From: JBOHRN01 sp050732775
Lineage (GTDB): Bacteria; Gemmatimonadota; Gemmatimonadetes; Longimicrobiales; Longimicrobiaceae
DNA length: 64,000 nucleotides
Direction: 5' to 3'
NCBI GenBank assembly: GCA_050732775.1
Contig: JBOHRN010000029.1
Location: forward strand, 1 to 64,000
Part shown: positions 44,488 to 53,270 of the stretch, piece after piece
How the letters are laid out: every line of letters starts with the position of its first letter
Position numbering within the stretch: position 1 is the first letter of the stretch
The notes under the pieces: generated by a model
The model's database searches: none
The model's input: only the letters and a program-made list of their open reading frames with translations
What the model was told of the DNA's origin: nothing
Translations under genes and position numbers: made by a program

Positions 44488-47073
44488 ATGTACGGACTAG
44501 ATCTCTCGCCGACCAAACGCCGGAGCGCCCGGCGTAAAGGTCTTCCCGGGGCTCCCCCGGAGGCCCGCGGGAGAACGCACAGGCAAGGAGCCGGTGGCCG
44601 AACTAGCCGTTTTCTCTCCCTCGTTCTCGGGCTGGCCTGGCTCTCCGGAACGCCGGTGGCTGCCCAGGGCGATGGGCTCCTCTCGGGGCGCGTCTTCGAC
44701 GCAGCGGGTGCGCGTCCACTCCCGGGGGTGCGCGTGGTAGTCGTGCGGCTCCCGGCCTCCGAGCTTCCCTTCCGGAGCGAGCAACCGCCCAGTCCGGTCG
44801 CCGCCGCGATTACCGACGAAGAGGGGAGATACAGCTTCTCGGGACTCTTCCCGGGCCGCTACCTACTCCGGGTGGAGCGGCTTGGGTACGCCTCCAACCG
44901 GATGCAGGTATGGCTGGACCGGCTGGGCGCCTCCCGGCTCTCGATTGGGATGCGCGCCCACCCTATCGTACTGCACCCGGTCAGCGTGACCGGCAACGGG
45001 GGCCAGCCCTTCCTGATCTCGGAGGCCGAAGAGTTCTTCCCCAGGGGGGCGCGGGTAGCGGCTGAACTGCTGCGCCAGCGTACCTATTTACAGGGAGACG
45101 TGCGAGGCATCAGCCACGACGAGCTGGCCGAGTCGGTGACCCTGGGTGAAACCGACCTCTTCCGAACCCTCCAGAGGGTGCCCGGAGTAACCGCCCGGGA
45201 CGACTATACGGCGGTCCTCTGGACGCGGGGCGCGCTCTGGGATGAGACCCGGGTATACTTTGACGGGCTACCGCTCTACAACCCCACCCACGCGGGGTGG
45301 CTGGTTTCGTCGATCAACCCCGACGGTATCGGTTCGGCGTACTTCCAGCCTGGCGTCCGCTCGGCCGCTATCGGCGAGGGGGCCGCGGGCGTGCTCGACC
45401 TGCGCTCGCGCCGCGGCGGCCGCGACGCAAAGGTGGGGGGCGCGGGCGAGATCTCGGTGGCCAGCTTGCGTTTCGCCCTGGATGGCCCCAACCCTGGGAG
45501 CGAGGGGTCGTGGATGGTGGCGGGCCGGCGCAGCTACCTGGATTGGATCACACTGGCCGCCCGCAACCTGACCGACGGCGAGATCGACCACATCCCTTAC
45601 GACTTCGCGGATGTGGTGGCGCGCGTAGACCAGCGGGTGTGGTGGGATCAAACCTTGGAGGTAAGCGGCATTTGGGAAGAAGACCGGGTGCGGGGCGACC
45701 TCCCGGAGCTGCTGCTAGGCAACCGCGCCGGTTGGGGAAACCGGGCTGGCAGGGTTACCCTCTCCGGACCCCTCGGGTGGGGGCTCAAGGCCAGACACAC
45801 GGTCGGCGTGAGCGACTTCTTCGCCCAGGTTTCTCCTCAGACCGGGAGTGAGGGGGGGGTCCAGGTGGTGCCCACCGAGCCCACTCTGCGCCACGGTATC
45901 CGCTACCTGAGCGCGGGAACCGAGATCGGCCCGGTCTCCACAGCTGAAGGAGCCCCCGAGTGGTCGGCCGGCGTTCAAATGATCAGGCGCGACCTACACT
46001 TCGAGGGACCGGGGAACCCAATCAGTTTGGCCGCCCGGCCGGGGGCCATCCCTCCCATCGGGCCTGAGGGTGGGAACGAGCCGGTGACCATAGACACTCA
46101 TCAGGAGCACGTGGCCCTTTGGGGTGAGCGTCGCTGGTCCGTGGGGGGGTTGGCCGTGGAGACGGGCGCCCGGGTAGAGGCCGGCCCGGCTGTGCGGGGC
46201 GGCGGCGCGGTGCGCGTGGCACCGCGCCTCACGGCGCGCTACCAGCTCGACCCAGCTGCTTCGGTATCGGCCGGGTGGGGGCGGAGCTTCCAGTACGTGC
46301 AAGCGGTAGGACCTTTGGGCAAAGGGTTCGGTCCCGAGTTGCACGTGAGCCACCTTTGGCTCCTGGCCAATAAGTCGACCCCCGCCATCCGCTCCGACGT
46401 GATCACCGCCGGATTAGAGGTGTGGATGGGTGAGGCGTGGATTGGCCAGCTCAACAGCTATGCCCGCTTCTCGGGCGGGTTGGCCACCTCCGACCCGACC
46501 CCCGGACCCACCACTGGCCGGCCTCTCTTCGTGACCGCCGGGAACGAGGCGTACGGGGTCGAGCTATCGGCGCGGCGGCTGGCCGGCCGTTGGACCGGCT
46601 CGCTGGGATACGCCTTCGGATTCTCGCATCTGGAGGCGGGCGGCTACCGCTATCCGGCCACCGCGGACCAGCGGCACGCCCTGGATCTGTATACCTCGTA
46701 CCGGGTGATGGCTGGCTTGCGGGTAGGCGCGGCGTACACCACCGGGTCGGGAAAGCCCTTTACCCGCTTTGTCACGGGCGACTCGGCGCGCGTCGAGGAG
46801 CCCAACGCCGGGCGGGGGCCCTGGTACTCGAGTTTGGATCTGATGGTGGACTACGGAGCCCGGCTGGGCGCGGTTGACCTGGGCGCCTACCTTCAGCTCC
46901 GCAACGCTCTCGACCAGCAGAACTCCATCACTTACGTGGGGAGCCAATCGCCTTGCACGCCGAGGTCTGACAAGCGCAGACCCGAACCGTGCGCGGCGCC
47001 CGACGCCCTCCAGGACGGATTTCTGCGAGGGCTTCCCCGGCTGCCCGTATTCGGGGTGCGGGTGGCGTTCTGA
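44488..47073 (+). CDS. TonB-dependent receptor with carboxypeptidase-regulatory-like domain
   Basis: Outer-membrane transporter of about 861 aa. A basic N-terminus of some 50 residues precedes a signal segment FLSLVLGLAWLSGTPVAAQ. Then a CarboxypepD_reg-like beta domain (LLSGRVFDAAGARPLPGVRV; YLLRVERLGYAS), a plug domain (LFRTLQRVPGVTARDDY; WDETRVYFDGLPLYNPTH) and a beta-barrel ending in the aromatic VFGVRVAF, typical for BAM recognition. The substrate is unknown. The start is uncertain: ATG at 44488 or ATG at 44392; the unusually long N-region suggests a rarer start might lie nearer the signal. Followed by ECF sigma and anti-sigma genes. Confidence 0.85.
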   Translation: MYGLDLSPTKRRSARRKGLPGAPPEARGRTHRQGAGGRTSRFLSLVLGLAWLSGTPVAAQGDGLLSGRVFDAAGARPLPGVRVVVVRLPASELPFRSEQPPSPVAAAITDEEGRYSFSGLFPGRYLLRVERLGYASNRMQVWLDRLGASRLSIGMRAHPIVLHPVSVTGNGGQPFLISEAEEFFPRGARVAAELLRQRTYLQGDVRGISHDELAESVTLGETDLFRTLQRVPGVTARDDYTAVLWTRGALWDETRVYFDGLPLYNPTHAGWLVSSINPDGIGSAYFQPGVRSAAIGEGAAGVLDLRSRRGGRDAKVGGAGEISVASLRFALDGPNPGSEGSWMVAGRRSYLDWITLAARNLTDGEIDHIPYDFADVVARVDQRVWWDQTLEVSGIWEEDRVRGDLPELLLGNRAGWGNRAGRVTLSGPLGWGLKARHTVGVSDFFAQVSPQTGSEGGVQVVPTEPTLRHGIRYLSAGTEIGPVSTAEGAPEWSAGVQMIRRDLHFEGPGNPISLAARPGAIPPIGPEGGNEPVTIDTHQEHVALWGERRWSVGGLAVETGARVEAGPAVRGGGAVRVAPRLTARYQLDPAASVSAGWGRSFQYVQAVGPLGKGFGPELHVSHLWLLANKSTPAIRSDVITAGLEVWMGEAWIGQLNSYARFSGGLATSDPTPGPTTGRPLFVTAGNEAYGVELSARRLAGRWTGSLGYAFGFSHLEAGGYRYPATADQRHALDLYTSYRVMAGLRVGAAYTTGSGKPFTRFVTGDSARVEEPNAGRGPWYSSLDLMVDYGARLGAVDLGAYLQLRNALDQQNSITYVGSQSPCTPRSDKRRPEPCAAPDALQDGFLRGLPRLPVFGVRVAF

Positions 47074-47077
47074 CGGC

Positions 47078-47575
47078 GTGGACCCTGGGAGCGCGTTTGA
47101 GCGTTACCACGATGAACTGTTCCGCTACCTGATGCTCCTTACCGGGGAAAGGGAGTTGGCCGAGGAGGCGGTCCAGGATGCGTTTGTCAAGCTGCTGAAA
47201 AAGCCGCCCCAGGACGAAAACGTGCGCGCCTGGCTCTACCGGGTGGCCACCAACGCGGCGCGGGACGGCGCGGATAGACAGAGGCGGCTGCGCTTGACCT
47301 TGCGGCGGGCGTGGAAGAGGGCCGAGCCGAACCCGACGGCTCCCGCCGCAGATGAGGGGGTAGAGCGTGGCGAGCGGGCGGCGTGGGTGCGCGCGGCTCT
47401 GGCTCAGCTCTCTGGTCGGGAACGGACGGTACTGTTGATGCGTGAGGAGGGGTTCTCGCACCAGGAGATCGCCAAAACGGTTGGAACCACCGTGAAGTCG
47501 GTGGGATCGATGGTGGCCCGGGCTTTGAACAAGCTCGAGGCAAAGTTAAAAGAAGCTCGGCACCAGGTTGAATGA
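47078..47575 (+). CDS. ECF-family RNA polymerase sigma factor
   Basis: A 165-aa sigma factor. Region 2 is FERYHDELFRYLMLLTGERELAEEAVQDAFVKLLKK split by the usual ELAEEAVQDAF core, with WLYRVATNAARD; region 4 is LAQLSGRERTVLLMREEGF and the helix-turn-helix SHQEIAKTVGTTVKSVGSMV. GTG at 47078 starts four bases after the receptor stop. Its stop overlaps the anti-sigma ATG as ATGA. Probably controls the receptor or envelope genes. Confidence 0.92.
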   Translation: MDPGSAFERYHDELFRYLMLLTGERELAEEAVQDAFVKLLKKPPQDENVRAWLYRVATNAARDGADRQRRLRLTLRRAWKRAEPNPTAPAADEGVERGERAAWVRAALAQLSGRERTVLLMREEGFSHQEIAKTVGTTVKSVGSMVARALNKLEAKLKEARHQVE

Positions 47576-48366
47576 ACATTACCAAAGCGAGGATGCGGCA
47601 CCCGAACGACGGCTGGCTGATCCGCCTGCTGGACCGAGAGGTGGACGACCTGAAGGCCGTCCGGCTCAGGCGCCACCTGGCCGGCTGCCCGGAGTGCGCC
47701 CGGCGCTACCATAATCTGCGAGCTGCCTCGGAGTTTATCTCCCAACGGCTGCTCAAGATCGACGTCCGCCCGCCGGAGGGCCGAGCCCCGCCGGTCATCC
47801 CGCTGCGCCCGCGCCGCGGCCGTGGCCGCAGTGGGTTTACGGTGCCGGCGTGGGGGCGGGCCGCAGCCGCGGTGGCCCTGCTAGCCACCACAGCCCTGGC
47901 CGTGCCCCCTGTCCGCGCCTGGGTAAGCGACCAGTGGCAGCGGCTGGCGGGGGGGCCGAGGGCCGAAGAGACCACGCCGGCACCGGGACTCTCGCCCACC
48001 GGGCCGGCCACCGCTCCAGCGGACGCACGCGAGGCGGTGGCGTTCGCGCCCCTCGCCGACCGGGTTACCATCTCGCTAGAGCGGCTTCAGACGGACGGAG
48101 TCCTGTGGCTGCGCGCGCTGGAGGTGGACGAGTTCACGGTGGCGGAACACGGTCGGTCGGACGCCGGCTTGACCGTGCTCCCGGATGCAGTCCACCTCGA
48201 CAACCGGGCCGACGGGGTGGGCGGATACGTGGTGACGGTGCCCTCGTACCTGGGAGAGGTGCGGGTCCGTATCGCTGGCGGGCCGGTCGAAGTTATTCCA
48301 GTGAGGGGCGCCGCCCCCTGGATCATCCGTTACGACCTGCGCACCGGCGAGAGGGTTACTCCGTAA
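47572..48366 (+). CDS. Membrane-anchored zinc-binding anti-sigma factor
   Basis: A 264-aa protein with an N-terminal ZAS-type domain: H35-x3-C39-x2-C42 in RRHLAGCPECARRY, the motif that clamps ECF sigma factors. A single hydrophobic segment follows at about residues 96-112 (AAAAVALLATTALAV), then a Pro/Ala-rich linker and a beta-rich periplasmic domain of about 110 residues with no recognised fold. ATG at 47572 overlaps the sigma stop. Its 3' end overlaps the convergent primary sigma gene by 11 bases. Confidence 0.85.
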   Translation: MNITKARMRHPNDGWLIRLLDREVDDLKAVRLRRHLAGCPECARRYHNLRAASEFISQRLLKIDVRPPEGRAPPVIPLRPRRGRGRSGFTVPAWGRAAAAVALLATTALAVPPVRAWVSDQWQRLAGGPRAEETTPAPGLSPTGPATAPADAREAVAFAPLADRVTISLERLQTDGVLWLRALEVDEFTVAEHGRSDAGLTVLPDAVHLDNRADGVGGYVVTVPSYLGEVRVRIAGGPVEVIPVRGAAPWIIRYDLRTGERVTP

Positions 48367-49219
48367 CCGCCCAGAAGCCCTCCAACGCGCTCCCCTCCGG
48401 GCTCTCGCGCAACTTTTCGAAGGCCCGGTTACGGATCTGCCGGATGCGCTCGCGGGTTACCCCCAGGAGCGTCCCGATCTGCTCCAGGGTGCGCTCTTCG
48501 TCCTCGTCAAGCCCGTAGTAGAGGTAGAGTATCTTGCGCTCCCGCTCGGTCAGGTAGCGGGAAAACATCCGATCCATGAACTCCCTCCGGGCCCGCGACT
48601 CCACGCTTTCCTGAATCTCTTCCGGGTCGGTCCCCGAGAACCTCTCCCCGAAAGAGGCAGAATCCCGGTCGCTCCGGTCGAGGGGTGCGTCCAGTGACAG
48701 CTCGCTGGCCGCTACCCGGCGCAGCGCCCGGATGGTGTCGATCGGCTCCTCCATCTCGGCCGCCAACTGCTCGTCAGTTGGCGAGCGGCCTAGCTTCTGG
48801 GTGAGCGCGGTCTCGGTGCGGGAGAGCCGGACCAGGTTGGAGTTCTGGTTGAGGGGGATGCGCACCGAACGGGTCTGCTCGGCCAGGGCCTGGAGTACGG
48901 TCTGGCGGATCCACCAGACGGCGTAAGAGATGAACTTTACCCCTTTTTCCGGGTCAAACTTCTTGACCGCCTTGAGGAGCCCTTCGTTGCCGATGCACAC
49001 CAACTCGGCCAGCCCGAGTCCCCGGCCCTGGTACTTCTTCACGTACGATATAACGAAGCGGAGGTTGGCGGTTACCAGCCGCTCCGCGGAGGGCTTGTCT
49101 CCAGCGCGTGCCTTCCGGGCCAAAGTCCGCTCCGCCAGCGGATCTTCGATCAGAGGGTACCTTTCTACGTCCTGAAGGTACTGGTCGAAAGAGTCTAGAG
49201 CGCGAGAGCTCAGAAACAT
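48356..49219 (-). CDS. rpoD: Primary-type RNA polymerase sigma factor (RpoD/SigA family)
   Basis: A 287-aa sigma-70 protein without region 1.1. Region 1.2 is FDQYLQDVERYPLI, region 2 has ANLRFVISYVKKYQGRGLGL and FISYAVWWIRQTVLQAL, and region 4.2 is LEQIGTLLGVTRERIRQIRNRAFEKLR. The short form is typical of the principal sigma factor in Bacteroidota and Gemmatimonadota, so it is the probable housekeeping sigma, though a group 2 paralogue cannot be excluded. ATG at 49219; no canonical promoter was seen in the 88 bases before it. Confidence 0.9.
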   Translation of the reverse strand: MFLSSRALDSFDQYLQDVERYPLIEDPLAERTLARKARAGDKPSAERLVTANLRFVISYVKKYQGRGLGLAELVCIGNEGLLKAVKKFDPEKGVKFISYAVWWIRQTVLQALAEQTRSVRIPLNQNSNLVRLSRTETALTQKLGRSPTDEQLAAEMEEPIDTIRALRRVAASELSLDAPLDRSDRDSASFGERFSGTDPEEIQESVESRARREFMDRMFSRYLTERERKILYLYYGLDEDEERTLEQIGTLLGVTRERIRQIRNRAFEKLRESPEGSALEGFWAVTE

Positions 49220-49307
49220 GTAAAGGCTTTGTTTAGAGTCGATTCACACCGCCCGGGCCCGGCGAAACACCTCTGTTACAACGGGCTGGGGGGTAGGTTC
49301 CCGCTCT

Positions 49308-50558
49308 CTACACGCTCCGAAAGGCGAGTACCGCGTTGACTCCCCCAAAGCCGAAAGAGTTTGATAAGGCGGCCCGGACACGCCCTGACTGGCCTCCCTC
49401 GCGCACGTAGTCTAGATCGCACCCCTCGTCCGGCTCGAACAGATTGAGGGTGGGGGGGATCCAGCGGTGGTGGATGGCCAAGGCAGTGATCGCCGCCTCG
49501 ATGGCGCCGGCGGCTCCCAAGGGGTGGCCGTGGTACCCTTTGGTACCGCTGACCGCCACCCGGTCGGCGTCGCCGCCCAAGACCTGGCGGATTACCCGGC
49601 TCTCGGTGGAGTCGTTGAGAGGCGTCGACGAGCCGTGCGCGTTCACGTAGTCGATCTCGGCGGGGGTGAGCCCGGCGCTCCAGAGCGCCTCCCGCATCGC
49701 CCGCGCGGCCTGTGCCCCGTCGGGTCTCGGCGCGGTCATGTGGTGGGCGTCGCTGCTGGTACCGTAGCCAGCCAGCTCGGCGTAAACCCTGGCGCCGCGC
49801 GCCCGGGCCCGCTCCATCTCCTCCAGCACCAGCACGGCCGCCCCCTCGCCCATTACGAACCCGTCCCGCTCCCGGTCGAAGGGGCGCGAAGCGGTCTCCG
49901 GGTCATCGTTGCGGGTCGACATGGCCCGGATGATGGCGAACGCCCCGAAGCAGAGCGGCGCCAGCGGGACCTCGGCCCCCCCCGCCAGAGCGAGGTCCGC
50001 GGCCCCGCTCCGCACCAGCCGCCACCCCTCCCCGATGCCCATCGCACCCGACGCACAGCTCATTCCGTTGGTCGAGTTGGCGCCGGTAAAGCCGAACTCG
50101 ATGGCGATGTTACACGACGCCGCTCCCCCGAACACCGCCAGGGCCAGGAGTGGGTCCACACCGCGCACCCCCCGCCGCAGGAACCCCTGGTGTTGCACCT
50201 CGCCGTAGGCGGCGCCGCCCAGCGCGCTCCCCATCTGTACGGCCACCCGGTCCGGGTCGCCGCTACCCTCGGCGAGCCCGGCGTCGAGTAGGGCCATGCG
50301 GGCGGCTGCCACCGAGAACTGAGCGAACCTGTCCAGCCGCTTGACCCGCACTGGCTCCAGGTGAGCGGCGGGGTCAAAGTCGTCCACCTGGGCGGCCACC
50401 CGGGAGCGGAAGGGAGAGGCGTCGAAGCGGTCGATGACCCGCACCGCCGAGCGCTCGGCCCGGAGACCGGCCAGTAACCCCTCCGCCCCGGTGCCAATGG
50501 GTGTCACGCAGCCGAGGCCCGTGACCGCCACGCGGCGCGGGGCCGGTGGCTCAGGCAT
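49308..50558 (-). CDS. fabF: Beta-ketoacyl-ACP synthase II-like (FabF/KAS family)
   Basis: A 416-aa condensing enzyme. It has VAVTGLGCVTPIGTG, the active-site Cys in TNGMSCASGAMGIGEG, and the two His sites in VNAHGSSTPLNDSTE and KGYHGHPLGAAGAIEA. These differ in detail from housekeeping FabF (usually ACATGAH-like around Cys), and the gene is coupled to an SRPBCC cyclase-like gene (8-base overlap). It may therefore act in a specialised polyketide or unusual fatty-acid pathway instead of, or in addition to, normal elongation. ATG at 50558. Confidence 0.88.
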   Translation of the reverse strand: MPEPPAPRRVAVTGLGCVTPIGTGAEGLLAGLRAERSAVRVIDRFDASPFRSRVAAQVDDFDPAAHLEPVRVKRLDRFAQFSVAAARMALLDAGLAEGSGDPDRVAVQMGSALGGAAYGEVQHQGFLRRGVRGVDPLLALAVFGGAASCNIAIEFGFTGANSTNGMSCASGAMGIGEGWRLVRSGAADLALAGGAEVPLAPLCFGAFAIIRAMSTRNDDPETASRPFDRERDGFVMGEGAAVLVLEEMERARARGARVYAELAGYGTSSDAHHMTAPRPDGAQAARAMREALWSAGLTPAEIDYVNAHGSSTPLNDSTESRVIRQVLGGDADRVAVSGTKGYHGHPLGAAGAIEAAITALAIHHRWIPPTLNLFEPDEGCDLDYVREGGQSGRVRAALSNSFGFGGVNAVLAFRSV

Positions 50559-51033
50559 CCCGCCGCCGCTCGGCTTCCCGTTTTACCCCCGCCAGGGTGC
50601 GGCCGGCGACGTGGTGGATGAAGAACGGCCCGATGATCCATTCTGCCACCTTCCTGCGGGCAATTCCGGGCAGGGGCCACGCCGGACCCAACTCCCAGTC
50701 GTGTACCACGCGCACGCGGGTGCGGCCGTGAGCTAGCGTGTGAAAACTCCACTCCACCTCCATGCCGGTGGTGACCCCCGCCACGTGGCGGTAACGGATC
50801 ACGTGCACGGCCGGGTCGGAGGTCATCTCCGACACCCACCACACCGGGTACGGCAGCGGGCCAAAGTCGCGCCTCGCCGCCATCTCCACCAGACCGGCCC
50901 CAAACCCGTCCGGGCGGCGAAAGCCCACCCGCCGGTAGTGCGGCAGCAGCTCGGGCCACCTCTCCACGTCTGCTGCCAACTGAAAACAAAGCTCGCTGGG
51001 AGCGGCGATCTCCGTTTCATTTACGGTGTGCAT
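50551..51033 (-). CDS. SRPBCC-family protein (polyketide aromatase/cyclase-like)
   Basis: A 160-aa START/Bet-v-1-type protein beginning MHTVNETEIAAPSELCFQLAADVERWPELLPHY, the same opening as WhiE/TcmN-type aromatase-cyclases and related coenzyme-Q-binding-like proteins. A hydrophobic cavity fold is expected. The overlap with the downstream ketosynthase gene suggests a joint substrate, but no acyl carrier protein or chain-length factor is next to it. ATG at 51033, divergent from ilvA. Function inferred, not proven. Confidence 0.82.
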   Translation of the reverse strand: MHTVNETEIAAPSELCFQLAADVERWPELLPHYRRVGFRRPDGFGAGLVEMAARRDFGPLPYPVWWVSEMTSDPAVHVIRYRHVAGVTTGMEVEWSFHTLAHGRTRVRVVHDWELGPAWPLPGIARRKVAEWIIGPFFIHHVAGRTLAGVKREAERRRDA

Positions 51034-51110
51034 AATAAGCTTGCTCGAGGAGTGCGCACGGGGGCCGGAAAGTGTATCATTAGCAGCGGATCAGAGCAAC
51101 TTGAGAGACC

Positions 51111-52322
51111 ATGAGCGTAACCTTGGAGGAGGTACGGGAGGCCCGGGAACGCTGCAGGGATCAGCTCGTGAAGACCCCCTGCGCCCCGTCGGCACCCTTT
51201 GGGGAGATGTTTGGGGGCAAGGCGTGGTTCAAATTCGAGAACCTCCAGATAACCGGTTCGTTCAAGGAGCGGGGCGCCCTCAACCGGATGTCCCTGTTGG
51301 CCGCGGAAGAGCGCGAGCGGGGGGTGGTGACGGCGAGCGCCGGAAATCACGCCCAGGCGGTCGCCTTCCACGCCCGGCGGATGGGAGTGCCGGCCACGGT
51401 GGTGATGCCCGAGCGTACTCCGCTCGTCAAGACTTCGAACACCGAGCGGTTTGGAGCCAAAGTGATCCTCCACGGCGCCGGTTACGACCAGGCAATGGAG
51501 GAGGCGCTGCGGCTCCGGGACGAGACCGGGGCCGCGCTCGTCCATCCCTTCGACGACCCCGGGGTGATCGCCGGCCAGGGCACGGCAGGTTTGGAGATCC
51601 TGCATCAAACCCCCGAGCCGGACGTGGTGGTGGTGCCGGTGGGAGGGGGAGGGTTGATCTCTGGTCTGGCGGTGGCCGTAAAGGAAACTTTGCCGTCCGT
51701 GCGGGTGGTAGGGGTAGAAGCGGCGGTGATCCCGGCCGCCCTGCGCTCGCGGCAGGCGGGGGCGCGGGTCACCGTGCCCCCGGCCGAGACTATCGCCGAG
51801 GGCATCTCGGTGCGAAAGCTGGGCGAGCACACCTTTCCCCTGATTGAAAAGTACGTAGACGACCTGGTGACGGTCGACGAGGAGGAGATCGCCAGCGCCG
51901 TGCTCATGCTCCTGGAGCGCGAGAAGACGGTGGCCGAGGGCGCCGGTGCCGCCGGGGTGGCCGCGGTGGTCCACGGCAAGGTACGCGACTTGGAAGGGAA
52001 AGACGTGGTCATCATTCTGTCGGGCGGCAATATCGACGTGAATCTCCTCTCCCGCATCATCGAAAGGGGGCTCGCCAAGGACGGACGTCTGGCCCGCCTG
52101 GAGGTCCGCATCTCGGACCGGCCCGGGGCCCTGGCTTCCCTGACCGCGCGGCTGGCTGAGTGCGGGGCCAACATCCTGCGGTTGGACCACCAGCGCGGGA
52201 GAGAGGGGATCTGGCTCACCGAGACGGTGATCTCGCTTACCATGGAGACCAGGGGGCAGGAGCACGTGCGCGAGATTCGCCGGGCCCTGGAGGAGCACGG
52301 CTACACCGTCTCGCAGCGGTGA
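51111..52322 (+). CDS. ilvA: Threonine ammonia-lyase (dehydratase) with C-terminal ACT domain
   Basis: PLP enzyme deaminating threonine to 2-oxobutyrate. The 403-aa product shows FKFENLQITGSFKERGA with the Schiff-base Lys, TASAGNHAQAVAFHA, the glycine loop VPVGGGGLISGLA and a C-terminal ACT regulatory domain (LEVRISDRPGALASLTARLAE). The single, short ACT domain matches the ~400-aa IlvA/TdcB group. ATG at 51111 after a GAGAGA stretch. 2-Oxobutyrate can feed isoleucine synthesis or propionyl-CoA, which links to the mutase genes. Confidence 0.95.
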   Translation: MSVTLEEVREARERCRDQLVKTPCAPSAPFGEMFGGKAWFKFENLQITGSFKERGALNRMSLLAAEERERGVVTASAGNHAQAVAFHARRMGVPATVVMPERTPLVKTSNTERFGAKVILHGAGYDQAMEEALRLRDETGAALVHPFDDPGVIAGQGTAGLEILHQTPEPDVVVVPVGGGGLISGLAVAVKETLPSVRVVGVEAAVIPAALRSRQAGARVTVPPAETIAEGISVRKLGEHTFPLIEKYVDDLVTVDEEEIASAVLMLLEREKTVAEGAGAAGVAAVVHGKVRDLEGKDVVIILSGGNIDVNLLSRIIERGLAKDGRLARLEVRISDRPGALASLTARLAECGANILRLDHQRGREGIWLTETVISLTMETRGQEHVREIRRALEEHGYTVSQR

Positions 52323-52331
52323 GGCGCCGGG

Positions 52332-53270
52332 CTAGCGAACGAACGCCACGAGTACCACCAAGTCGGTGAGCGCCCAGCAGTAGAGGGCGGCGTACATCCC
52401 CCGTTTGTGCCCTTCGGGAGACGTCTCCTCGGCGCGCACCGCCCAGGGGAGTAGCACCGCGAGCCACGCCGCCAAAGCCAGAAGTAAGAGCACGGGCAAC
52501 CGTGGCAAGGGGGCGCGGGCGAGCGCCGCCCCGAAGGCGCCGAAAGCCGCGCCCACCGAGGCGAGGGCAACTCCGAGCGAGGGCCGCGCGCCGCCGACTA
52601 GCATGGCAAAGGTGCGGTCGCCCCGCTCCTGGTCTTCCTCCAGTTGGTAGAGTTGGGTCAAGGGGTAGAAGCCGGCGAAGAGAAAGCCGAAGGCCACGAA
52701 CAGCCACACGGCGTGAGCGGCCAGCGGCCGACCGGTGGCCGCCCACCCGGCCAACGGGGTGAGAGCCCCAAACCCTACCGCGTTGATGAGCAGGTCGAGC
52801 CCGCCCACCGCCTTCCAACGGAAAGGCGGCACCGAGTAGAGGACCGACAAGCCTAAACAAAGGGCGTACGCCAGCGCGAACAGGGGCGGCAGCAGGAGAG
52901 CCAGAAGCTGCCCCCCCGCCAGGAGTCCGCTAGCGAACGCTAATAGGTAGGGCGGAGGTGGGGGCGGAGCGTCCAGGTAGCCGATATCGCCCCGGTCCCG
53001 GTCGAAGACCGAGTTGAGGGCCAGGGTGCCACCGTTCAGAAAGAAGACCCAACAAGCCAGCGCCAGCAGCAGCGACCCCCACCCACCCCCGCCAGCCAGG
53101 TCGAGGCCGCTGGCCAGGAGAAAGCCGAGGGCGGTGTGGGCGGCCACGATGGGCCACTCCCGCGGCCGCAGGTGGAGCAGATACGAGAACCCTTCTCCCG
53201 GCAGCAGCCAGTACCCCCACACCCGCCAGCGGTTGGCCGTGCGATGAGCTAAGACCGGCTCAGCCGCCAC
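52332..53270 (-). CDS. UbiA-family prenyltransferase (second paralogue)
   Basis: A 312-aa membrane protein with about eight hydrophobic segments and one clear NDxxD-like motif LNSVFDRDRGDIGYLD, plus the second polar loop QLYQLEEDQERGDRTFA. It is unlike the UbiA/MqnP at 35347-36246 and probably acts on another acceptor (menaquinone, lipid or carotenoid-type). A run of prolines (residues 103-108) lies in a cytoplasmic loop. GTG at 53270 overlaps the coaX end by 11 bases. Last gene of the secD-to-prenyltransferase series. Confidence 0.82.
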   Translation of the reverse strand: MAAEPVLAHRTANRWRVWGYWLLPGEGFSYLLHLRPREWPIVAAHTALGFLLASGLDLAGGGGWGSLLLALACWVFFLNGGTLALNSVFDRDRGDIGYLDAPPPPPPYLLAFASGLLAGGQLLALLLPPLFALAYALCLGLSVLYSVPPFRWKAVGGLDLLINAVGFGALTPLAGWAATGRPLAAHAVWLFVAFGFLFAGFYPLTQLYQLEEDQERGDRTFAMLVGGARPSLGVALASVGAAFGAFGAALARAPLPRLPVLLLLALAAWLAVLLPWAVRAEETSPEGHKRGMYAALYCWALTDLVVLVAFVR

